Source: Sinohyriopsis cumingii (taxonomy: Eukaryota > Mollusca > Bivalvia > Unionida > Unionidae). From it: a stretch of 64,000 bases of DNA. The translations under genes and the position numbers were made by a program. The notes below the pieces were generated by a model. It was not told the DNA's origin and did no database searches. It saw only the letters and a program-made list of their open reading frames with translations. Positions 54,759-64,000 of this stretch are shown piece after piece; positions within the stretch are counted from its first letter, which is position 1, and every line of letters begins with the position of its first letter. The DNA is taken from contig CM068838.1 in NCBI GenBank assembly GCA_028554795.2, forward strand, positions 127,562,428-127,626,427, written 5' to 3'.

Positions 54759-56210
54759 TCAAGATCTCACATATAAATTTATACTTAATACTGCACATCG
54801 TAAATCAGGTAAGTGTCCGGTCTGGTCAGTAGGTTTGACATGTATTTTTGATAATAGCAGATTATGACACCGCAAATAGACTAGATTGATAGCTTCGTGT
54901 ACAATTGAAAATCCAGGAGGCGCTTGAGGCGTGAGTGTATATAAAATATATCCTTGCTTGGTCTGACTAGATTTTTCAAGATCTACTTGAAAACTGCTGT
55001 GAATTACATCACCATGAAGATTGATTGCGATCGTTGATGTTATATTAACAATACATGGCGAGATATACCCGCCTCCACCATATGGCTCATTCTCGTGTTT
55101 GAGAATAGCTGCTGATGGGGCTATTTTTCTCCATGACGCGATGATTTTAGGAAAAGATTCATCAATATCATTAACAGTTTTCTTTAGTTCTTCACTGCTA
55201 AATCCGGGTAATATAAACTTTGGTAGATCTCCCTCGGCTGTTTTATAATGATTGATAAACAATTGTGTAAGGGTTGTTTGATCATTTACACGATAAGGTC
55301 CGACGATTGCCGTTCCAATAATAACTAAATTGACATACTCAAGGTCTGGTGCAACCTGATTTAGATGTTGTATCATTTCCATGATTTCCTTTTTTAGATC
55401 GTCGCTGGGATACTCATCAAAGTAACTCTGGAATAACCATTGTAGAGTCGTGTATACATTTTCATGTTCAGTTTTAATTTTATCAGAATATGGTCTAAAA
55501 CCATCTTCATAAACACGGAATAAGGGTTTCGTGATCAATATCAAATAATGATGCTAATGGTACAGGAAGTTTTTTACCATCATATATAATGTAATTAGGG
55601 ATATATTTCTCTCCCTTATTCTCTTTAAATTGACGCCATAAATAATCCTTTCGATATTGTGGAAGTTTAATAATTATTTTTCTATCCGTGATAAAGTCAC
55701 TCCGTTGAGGTACTGGCAGCGCCTGATATTTTGGCGGAATTTTTAGCCATCCTAATACGGATCTAATTGACGACTGATATATATCTATAGCATAGACTAG
55801 CGAGTTTATTTATATCGCCGATCATAATGTTGGTTCGTGAACAGTGATATCTGTTTTCGATTCTTTCCTATAATAGATTTAATTCTGCCCTGGAATTCAT
55901 CGTTGATTTGTTCGATTTGATAACTGTCTGTGGGAATACTAACACCATGCCAATCGGGAGTCCCCTCTGGTGTACTTTTATAAGCAAATACCAGTGAATT
56001 ATTTGCTTGCAACCCACCAAATGATCTTCCTCTAATATTTCACCAACTACGATATACTCGTAATTGTGTTAGTGCTATTGCATTCGCGCGAATTGCAGTT
56101 GGAAAACGAACGCTAAATTCAGGATTAGTTGAGCTTGTTGATATCGTCTTGGTTTTCATCAGAGTTGTATTAGCGACGATCTGTTGCAGTAATTCATTTG
56201 ATGTTGACAT
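54759..56210 (-). pseudogene. Penton-like gene remnant, uninterrupted, copy B
   Basis: Complete length of the old gene from MSTSN (56,210) to the LYVRS stop (54,759), with a few breaks. The 3' 260 codons (55,544-54,759) are one open frame. This is the empty site for the young element: bases 55,522-55,549 are those missing from copy A. It shows that the two separate frames of the young gene belong together. Confidence 0.85.
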
Positions 56211-56212
56211 TC

Positions 56213-56256
56213 TGATTATTATAATTGTTATAATAATAATAATAATAATAATAATA

Positions 56257-56295
<39 letters not shown>

Positions 56296-56296
56296 T
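56213..56296. repeat. (AAT)n/(ATT)n microsatellite, copy B
   Basis: Shorter tract than copy A. It extends the reading frame of the hydrophobic-protein remnant with a poly-Asn then poly-Tyr run. Confidence 0.9.
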
Positions 56297-56299
56297 TCT

Positions 56300-56750
56300 A
56301 AATACCGATTTTTTAAATCGGACATAGATTCTGACACGGTCATTTGTATTTTACCTTCGCGGCAAATTTTAATCACTTCTGTGAACTCAGTATCAGATGT
56401 TATTCCATCGCTAAGACATGGTGATATCACCGAATATAATTTGGCATATTCTAGCGTCGTTGCACACAGATCTACTGTGTGCTCATTCAATTTTGTATTT
56501 GTACATGTAGATTTTTTTGTTGATGCAATGATCTTAAGACTACCAGCAATTGTTGCTGCAGCTGAAACATAAATTGTTATAATTACCGGTGATGTCATTG
56601 TTATTGTTGATGGCAATACGCCGGTTTCAGCGATAACAGTGGACGCCGAATACACAATTATATCAACAACTACACTTCTACGATATTTGTTTTTACTTTT
56701 AATGTATATTCGTCAATGACATTTTTAGTTTGGTTTGGCACTCACATACC
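56300..56750 (-). pseudogene. Hydrophobic virion-block protein remnant, copy B
   Basis: Open piece SASTVIAETGVLPSTITMTS, then a second hydrophobic segment and NEHTVDLCATTLEYAKLYSV, matching the two-segment layout of the young protein. Confidence 0.75.
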
Positions 56751-56820
56751 TGACTGTATCTGTAATGTTGAACGCTGATGGGGGAGTTCATTATAATTTA
56801 AGTACGAGGTAGTTTAGCTA

Positions 56821-57857
56821 CTAATTCAAGACACCAATAGTACAACACGGCGTTGCCTTTCTCTTCAGGTTCCACCACGAATGTTTCCTTGTAGTTTTGA
56901 TTCAATATAACTAACACACATACAGTAAACACAATAATTAGATAACGCCTTGATATTGTGGTGGATATCGTAAATGTTGTAACGTCGAATACTGAGAACC
57001 TGTATATACCGGTAATCTTAGCGCGACGTTTAATGGATTTATTGAGTGGTGACCATAATGTTGATCCAGATGCTACGTATATACTAAACTGTCGGTAATT
57101 TTTTTATGTATTGAGCTTAATGCCAATGACTGATGGACTCCCAAAAATATTCATTAAAGGTTCTATTTTTGTTTCTTTGAAATGTTAAAACGTTTGTACA
57201 TGATTAGAATATTCAGATCTAAAAGTAATCATTCCATCACTGATTGTCATTAACGAATTCATCATCGGTATGATGCTATCATCGACGTATTTCTTCATTG
57301 CAGCGTCATCCTGTAATTCTGGTTCTCCAAGACCAGTAATTGTTGTATTTGTCTTATTGAGAGAACTATTCATTGTTTCACGTGCGCCTATTAAACGTTC
57401 ACTGGTCTCAGTTCTGATCGTGTTGTTGTTGATGTCTATATATATTTCTGTTGCTACATTATCGTTTCATTCTGGTTCTCTCACATTAATAATTGTATTT
57501 TTACGCATATTAAGATCGCCATACATAATATCTCCAATTCTTCTGATGCGTCCACTAATTTTTCCCATGAGTATTAAGACTGAATCCTCCCATGTTTTAA
57601 TTTTACCGTTTCTAGTAAACATCTTCGATCGGATCTGGAACCCGCAGAATAATATATGCCAACGGGATATTGCTCGTCTTTCATTGTCCTTGTTTATCCT
57701 GAAAAACAATGACTTCATTTTCGACAACATTTGCGAGACTCAAAAGATTAACGAGTTCATCCTTTACCTCATCCAGGGTTGCATATTTAGATAAGTCGCC
57801 TTGCTGAGTTTTACTAAGTGTAAAATTCAAAGAAGATCTTCCGTAAATATCTACCAT
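56821..57857 (-). pseudogene. Fibre gene remnant with phage-tail-like repeats, copy B
   Basis: MVDIYGRSS start at 57,857, VIVFQDKQG, then repeat units ending in KKYVDD and EIYIDI. Same as copy A. Confidence 0.65.
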
Positions 57858-57863
57858 TATACT

Positions 57864-58286
57864 TTAAGATCTGTTTAAAACAGAACTCGTGTAAATATGT
57901 ACAACCTTATGAGATGCATCGGAAGATTTTGACACAGCGTCGAGTACAGCAATTACTTCGCGGCCACATATTGGCGGATCGCTTATTGTCTGTGTTGGTA
58001 ATGTTGAATACCAGACCGGAGTACTTTGCACAGCGATTTTATCGCTGCCGACATATTTTAAAAATTCGTTTGGTGGTGCCAACCCAAACGAATCAAAATA
58101 AACAAATCCACGTGGATCAATCGTGTATGCAACCCAATGGGTACCCGGACCAGAACTCATATCGAGATTAATGATATCGGTCTCAACACGGTTTGGTTGT
58201 TCTGATAATTGGTCACGCATAAAAACACCTCTAACATTTTTGATATTTTATCGTTTAGCAGCATCAGTTAAATCAAAATTGCACAT
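57864..58286 (-). pseudogene. Adenain-like protease remnant, copy B
   Basis: MCNFDL start, an early stop, then an open 118 codons with GTHWVAYTI, VYFDSFGLAPP and PPICGREVI all present. Only the N-terminus is broken. Confidence 0.85.
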
Positions 58287-58289
58287 AGG

Positions 58290-58758
58290 GACAAAAAGCT
58301 TTGCGTCTAACGAAGTGTCCCAGGAAGTCCGCTTCCATACCACTGGGGATTTCCCGATAGTCTTCAGCCCTTCCCGAAAGTCTTTACTCCGTGACCTGTT
58401 GCTTTTTTAATGACATTGCAGCAGCATTTCCACCAGCACCAAGTGCAGCAGCTTTTGCAACAGCTGAGGCTGCAGCGGCTATTAACGCTAGTATAGGTGC
58501 AAGCAGTGGAAATATACCACCCGTCTTGCCTGCGTCTTTAATGGCACCCGCAGAAAGATTAAATCTAACGCCGGTTTTTGATTGTTTGGGTTTATTGAAG
58601 TGCCTGAGTTGACGTTCAGTCAGTGATAGTTTATTTGCACCACCTTCGATTTGTTCTTTTTTTAGTGATATTTTTGTTCCGCATTTATTTGCTGATTTCG
58701 ATTGAAGCTTTTATATCAGACCAAGTGTCAGACTGACACTAACGTGATGATATGACAT
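58290..58758 (-). pseudogene. Basic core protein remnant, copy B
   Basis: MSYHHVSVSLT start, a stop after 15 codons, then KLQSKSANKCGTKIS and LSLTERQLRHFNK, then an alanine-rich hydrophobic part and a GLPGT-like tail. Confidence 0.7.
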
Positions 58759-58780
58759 TATAATATCATGAGCGATTTAA

Positions 58781-59535
58781 TTACATATTTGGAGAACATT
58801 GCATGTTTTCTAGTGGGGCATCAATGACTCTCATTCGTCCACCAACACCTTCAAGCAACATTGTTTTGTCGCTGCGTATAACAGCGAATGCTCTGTAATT
58901 ATCAATTTCTCCTCTGTTCACACGAGCTCGAAAATGTATATCAACGACAGATTGTCTAATTAAATCAAGGTTTTCCAGCGAAAAGTAACATATCGGATAC
59001 AGCATTGTAAAATCTTGTTGTGATATTTGCAGACCGGAATCAACAATTTGATCACGTCACATGAATGTCATCTAACGATGATGTGCAAGTGCAACGTGAT
59101 TTTGATAAAAATTTAATAGCGCTTCTTCGGATTGTTCTTGATATCCATTTATTCTTAGTGAAACCTTAATAATACCAAGTTTGTCAAATATCATTATACT
59201 GCGTGTTTGTGAATTTACTAGTGCAGCATCTTGAAAAGCAACAAATATATGTTGCGGTGCAGAAACACCTTGTTGTGATGCTATATGCCATGCGAATAAA
59301 CCATTAGTGTTACTTTGAACACTATATGTGGTCATCGTCAACCATGATAATGTTGATTTACCACCTGCGTTCATAAAAGAAAGCAACCGTTGTTTGGCTC
59401 CGAAAATAACCTTTCTGACATTTCTGCAAAATCCAAAGATATGTGACAGTGGAATTGCACATGAAAATCTTCTTCCATCCTTTAGCATTGATCACCCGCT
59501 GCGAATCCAAAGCTGAATTCTGGATTAGCACCATG
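58781..59535 (-). pseudogene. Capsid protein remnant, second half only, copy B
   Basis: Same truncated structure as copy A: starts at the GFAA equivalent and has the same in-frame ~48-codon loss after FGAK. C-terminus LDLIRQSVVDIHFRARV and LLEGVGGRMRVID well preserved. Confidence 0.8.
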
Positions 59536-60675
59536 AACCACCGGCCAATAATCATCAGCGATTGCATTGATGAGAGACCGATAAACATTAATGTCCATAA
59601 TACCGCCTGTAAATAATCTCTGACAAATAGTAGATGCTTCGTTAACGATTTCTGGGGAATTATTACCGGCTCGTGTTCCGCCAATCAGAATTTCTAATCG
59701 TTCAACATCGGAAAGGACGTTGCTGGGACATGAAGTAATAATGCCACCGTTGGACAAACCATTTCCAGTTTTTTTCGTTCGTTACTGGTTGTTTCAGATT
59801 TTCAACTGTTTTTATTAAGACGTTCTTGTTTATTTTTTGTTACTTCTTTTGATATTTCTTTTACACGTTTCTGTTTTACTGGTTGTTGTAGTTTACATAA
59901 TTCTTCTTCTGCTTTATATATTTTGTCAATAGCAAGACCATTTCAGGAGTTTTTGCCTGGCTGTCGCGTTAGCTGTGGTTGTTGTAATTATGCAATATAC
60001 TTATCTATTTCATAGATATATGTAGTATATCTCATATCACTATTTCGGGCCTGATCAACTCCGTAGTGTAAGCGAAATATCCATTTGTACCAGTTGTCCT
60101 GACGTACAAAATCATTAGCGTACTCGGGTTTCAAAACTCTTTCTCGCTAATCAAAATTACGCACGGCAAACGAAGATAATAATTTCGCTTTACTAATACT
60201 TTCTACGTAGGCAATAATCTTTTCGGTACATTTGTCATTTATTTCAGTTCTTTCTCTTGCTGGTTTTTGTTCTTGTTCTGGTAGATGCTCTTTTATATCA
60301 CCTATATCAGTACGAGCTTTGTCAATACCCTGAAGCATTTCTTCCTTGACCAGCAATAGACACTTAGAAATTAAATTTTAAAGACAAAGGGTTGAGCAGC
60401 AGCTATTTCACCTGGATGTTCTCGTAGAATTATCTTTGGTTGTTTTTTAGTTCTTTCTGCTATTTATTCAGTTGCTTTAGCGGTTTACTCTAACGTGGGA
60501 AGAAGACCTTTGGTAGCCTCTGTAACAGGTTTAAATACATGTTCTGCACCTTCTGCAAATTCCACCTGAGACTCTTGACGAGCTTGTTATTTTATTTGAC
60601 AGAATCTCGGATAGGAAGACATTTATTAATTGTATATAATCGCTATCGATCTAATCTATCTGTGTAAGATTCCAT
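59525..60675 (-). pseudogene. Remnant of the 304-residue protein gene, copy B
   Basis: MESYTDRLDR start at 60,675; C-terminal RLEILIGGTRAGNNSPEI and ICQRLFTGGIMD nearly identical to the young protein. Confidence 0.7.
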
Positions 60676-60729
60676 AGTTGGTATACCATTACATATTATT
60701 AACGATTTATCGATGATTTAATTACGCAC

Positions 60730-61025
60730 ACACGGAGTTATGACCAAAAAATAATTTGATCCTCGATTACGATATCGTGTAGGTCTTCAAAAATTTTTTG
60801 TTAAAGAAACAGCAGCAGGGAGGGCGAGACCTCACGTAAGTGTCCAGGTAGTAAGCGATCGACAACGTTAAAGGCATTGGTTTTGACTACATTTTTTTAT
60901 TTCGATGTAAGATCTATTTTCAGAAATGGACACTTAAAAATCGGTTTTTGTACCACTGTTTTGGAAAGGTTTATTTTCAAGATTGGACACTTCCCCAAAT
61001 TGGTCTGTTCGCCCTCCCTGCTGCT
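60730..61025 (-). repeat. Right terminal inverted repeat of old element, copy B
   Basis: Best-preserved terminal module: AGCAGCAGGGAGGGCG at 60,811-60,826 and its perfect reverse complement at 61,010-61,025, 215 bp overall. Confidence 0.9.
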
Positions 61026-63167
61026 AGCAGACAGGCAGACACAGCTGCAAATCAAGCTTAAATTAACAGAACTGTACAATGGCATCTTGAAGATGTTCCC
61101 TAAACCATCAAGGGAAGTAAAAAAGCATCACTATAGAAAAATGTTGTGATACAAACAAAACCATGTTGATAACATTCAAACATAATTACTACATCTTCCA
61201 CCTTTCTTTTGTATTTCTCTGAAACCTAAATGACTGACTAGTACACAGTATGAACAATAAAACGAAGGCTTGCTGCTTAAGAATAAATTACAATCTAATT
61301 CAAAATACACAGACGGACAGACAGATAGAGAGACAAGCTGAGAACCATTAAAATAGACACAAGAGTTTCATAAGTCCTAATGAGTCTTCGCGTCAAAGCA
61401 CACCCAACCACGAGTCTTTATGTCAAAGCACACCCACCCACATGAGTCTTTAATACTGTATCGACCATCAACATTATTACTAAATACCGAGACTTTCTGG
61501 CCCATGTCGAGACTACGACATCGTATCTACCATGCAAATCTGCACATCAAAGCGTATGTGGCACTGTCACAGAAACACCCTTGTTATATAATTAATAGAT
61601 GTAATAATACTGACGAAAAGCGCTCAAACCTTACACTCCTTGAACTTGAAAGTACGGTACAATAACTTGCCGGCCTGTAAAAGGGTTTGCGACTACACCC
61701 CCGCCACATCCAATGTTAAACGCTACTCCAACTATTGTTCACCACATGTGCTTGAAGTAGTTGCCTCAGACTGTGTTTTACCCTATTACATGCCTCACCC
61801 AAAGCTTAATTCTGGGGCACCGTGGCGCAGTTGTTACTCTACATAATTACATGTGACTAAAGTAGTTTTCCGTTGACGTATTGGATACCACCGCAACCAG
61901 TTGCGTGTATCAACATCTTACTGACTTCACAATCTTAATTTATCAACAGGTCAAGAAAACACTGTAAAAGAACTTCACTTGCGGTCAACGGTTTAAGAAG
62001 AGGAGGAACCTAGGGAATGGATACACATAATGGAGGATGCCTTATTATTTTGTTTTTTGTGTTACTTTTGGGTTTTGTTGTTTGTTTTGTTTAGTGGTCC
62101 TGTTCTGTTAAATATATTCTACTGAGAACGTTGAAATAGCATCATGTATATCTTAACAGAGCACTGCCTTTTGATGTGTGCTGAAATTACTTAAAATAGA
62201 ATTGTTTTCCTTTTATCATTCTAACCTCTTATCAAGCGCTCTTTTAATATGTCGACAAGTTTGTCGTGCCAGTGAGATGTGCATGTAACTGGGTTGGTAT
62301 GGTGATGATGATGATGATGATGATGATGGGCTATAACGTATGACGCACTCGTCGTATACGCAACGGGATAAAATTAGGTACGAAATACATATATATAGCT
62401 CAGGACTTCAATGTTGTGTTCAAAACATTGTGAGAAAACTGTCACACTAGTAGCATAATATAATTCGGTATCATATAGTGTGCATTTAACGTTCAGGTAC
62501 ATACTTGATATAATGTCAGGGAATATATTAAGCTAAAACTTTGATTCAAGCCCATTGCTTCTAAGGCATGTTTTAAAACTGAAAGGTTCGTGACCTTCGT
62601 ATGCAAACAGATTTGGCAGGTAGTCCATGAAGGAATCTATCCATCCACACGTCCATGCTCCCACCAATCCACAATTATACTTACTTACCAACCTATCTTC
62701 TTACCTACATAGGTTATTTACTGGACTGATTACATGGACGGGTCATACAATGGGTGGGGGTAGAAGCCGTCGCGATACCGACCTACCCCCTCAAAAAATT
62801 AGAAAGGAATCAAAACAAAAGTTGAGCTTTTTAAATTATTACATGGAAACACTTAAATTTTCGGAGGGTTTGGAGATTTACCCCCAGTTCCACCCCTACT
62901 TCTACCCCCATTGGGAATCCCGTCCTACAGATCATGTACGTAATTTGCTTACTCCCCTTTAAGATACTTCCAGATCATCCGCTGGATTGATATCTTTCAT
63001 AAAGATAGATTGCTAGTTTTTTTGATGATTGGTAAATGGATGGTTTGGATTAGTTTTATGTTTTATGGCATAGCAGCCTTAGTGAAGAGTCTATATTGCC
63101 TGTCCTAATGATGATTCCAACGGACTGCCGAGTCCAGATCTGGATTATGCGATTGCAGATCTGGGGA
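61026..63167. other. Right flank, copy B: no gene recognised
   Basis: Counterpart of 33,717-35,887 with several percent mismatches and small indels. The GATGATGAT tract (62,302-62,328) is longer than in copy A; the C-run is absent. Confidence 0.6.
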
Positions 63168-63456
63168 CCGCTCCGGTGGCCTAGTGGTTAGAGCGTCCGC
63201 CTCGAATGGTGATGCTCGCGGTTTCGAACCTCAGCCGAGTCATACAAAAAACTAAAACAAATGGTACTAGCAGCTGCCTCGCTTAGCCAGGTTGGAGTTA
63301 AGACTGGTCGGCCTGGTATCAGGATAATGTGACTTGGTGGAACATGATGCTACTTTGTCTGCGGCATAGTGCACCAGTGCTAGACATCACTATATACTGT
63401 CACACTGCAGACATCGGAGCGATATGACTGAAAAATTGTTAAATCTACGTCAAAAA
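63168..63456 (+). mobile_element. tRNA-derived SINE, copy B
   Basis: Same insertion as 35,888-36,176: A box TGGCCTAGTGG, B box GGTTTCGAACC, tail TTAAATCTACGTCAAAAA, followed by an (AC)n tract that is longer than in copy A. Confidence 0.8.
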
Positions 63457-63633
63457 TCCAACACACACACACACACACAGAGACAGACAGACAGATATGG
63501 GTCCATGACGTTTGCTGTTGAATCTGAAACGCGCGACTATGGACGCTAAAATCAACTATAATGGTACTCATCCCGGTTACTTGTTCCCTTTGCTGATGAT
63601 ATGAGTGTATTGACAGCATACACTGAATGCCAT

Positions 63634-63948
63634 ATGCATTTACGTGTAAGGTAGAACTTCCTTATCGTATTGTGACTATTAACATTCTTCTGCGTTTACG
63701 TGTTATAATGTCTGGTAGAACTTCGATACCGTATTTTAACTATTAACATTCTATTACGTTTATGTGTTATAATGTCTGGTAGAACTTCATTACCGTTTTT
63801 TTACTATTAACATTATGTTGCGTTTACGGTTGATAATGTGTGGTAGAACTTCATTACCGCATTTCGTTATTAACATTCTATTGCGTTTACGTGTTATTAT
63901 GTCTGGTAGAACTTCATTTCTGTATCTGATTAATAACATTTTCATTTT
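63634..63948. repeat. ~62-bp tandem repeat, copy B
   Basis: Counterpart of 36,345-36,650 with the same unit number. Confidence 0.85.
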
Positions 63949-63959
63949 AGGACACAAAC

Positions 63960-64000
63960 ATGACAAGGATGATTGAAGAACACGTTGCCTCTTTGTTGTA
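63960..64000 (+). CDS. Small membrane protein exon, partial (copy B)
   Basis: First 13 codons of the counterpart of 36,664-36,825, preceded by TTTTCATTTTAG/GACACAAAC, so the acceptor AG and the start are both preserved. Cut by the window end. Confidence 0.35.
   Translation, partial: MTRMIEEHVASLL

Larger units (their letters stand above)
46796..61025. mobile_element. Decayed Polinton/adintovirus-like element, copy B (uninterrupted)
   Basis: 14,230 bp from tip AGCAGCTGGGAGGGCG (46,796) to CGCCCTCCCTGCTGCT (61,025). It gives the intact layout of the old element: replication block 47.0-53.6 kb in the same orientation as the young element, virion block 54.76-60.68 kb on the minus strand, i.e. 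inverted relative to it. Confidence 0.9.
42613..64000. repeat. Long direct repeat, copy B (truncated by window end)
   Basis: This is the second copy of the unit that begins the window. It contains the same Gypsy remnant, the same decayed Polinton-like element, and the same SINE and tandem repeat in its right flank. It lacks the 14.1-kb young element, so bases 55,515-55,560 preserve the pre-insertion sequence. It also lacks about 1.23 kb that in copy A lies between roughly 4,073 and 5,307. Confidence 0.95.

Overview
The window looks like AT-rich intergenic DNA of an invertebrate animal, probably a mollusc and perhaps a bivalve. This is an inference from three things: Polinton/adintovirus-type elements, a Ty3/Gypsy element with an unusual domain order, and tRNA-derived SINEs with a long conserved body. 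There is no bacterial gene organisation, no rRNA, and no clearly identified multi-exon host gene. One 53-codon membrane-protein exon is a weak host-gene candidate.

Two long direct copies dominate. Copy A runs from base 1 to at least 36,691. Copy B starts at 42,613 and runs off the end at 64,000. Each copy holds, in order: a decayed Ty3/Gypsy element (protease, integrase, reverse transcriptase, RNase H); a decayed 14.2-kb Polinton/adintovirus-like element bounded by ~295-bp terminal inverted repeats (A 5,418-33,716; B 46,796-61,025); and flanking DNA with a SINE, a 62-bp tandem repeat and the small membrane-protein exon. The copies may be a true tandem duplication or two haplotypes placed end to end by the assembler.

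Only copy A carries a second, much younger element at 14,161-28,287 (14,127 bp). It lies inside the old element's jelly-roll/penton-like gene, and copy B preserves the empty site. Its right terminus is intact. Its left terminus, the rest of its packaging ATPase gene and 28 bp of target are deleted. Gene order in the young element: ATPase fragment (-); DUF5679-PLA2 gene (+); rve integrase (+); family-B DNA polymerase fused to an SF1 helicase (-), followed out of frame by an HNH domain; zinc-binding protein (+); HNH/NUMOD endonuclease (+); two proteins of unknown function (+); a repeat-rich spacer; then a virion block (+): pVI-like amphipathic protein, double-jelly-roll capsid protein, basic core protein, adenain-like protease, coiled-coil fibre, hydrophobic protein and penton-like protein. 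Seven genes carry the same upstream motif (AATTG/A followed by TTTAYAATAA) at a fixed 30-32 nt before the start codon.

The old element has the same genes, but its virion block is inverted relative to the replication block, its fibre is of a different type, and it has lost the pVI-like gene and the first half of the capsid gene. Between the copies, 36.8-42.6 kb holds foldback elements, a second SINE, an (AT)n tract and a 1.7-kb minisatellite of ~64-bp units.

The strongest signals for follow-up are the polymerase-helicase-HNH gene, the fixed-spacing late promoter motif, the 16-bp inverted motifs bracketing the terminal module in both element lineages, and frame breaks at A-runs that look like -1 slippery sites but may be single-base deletions.
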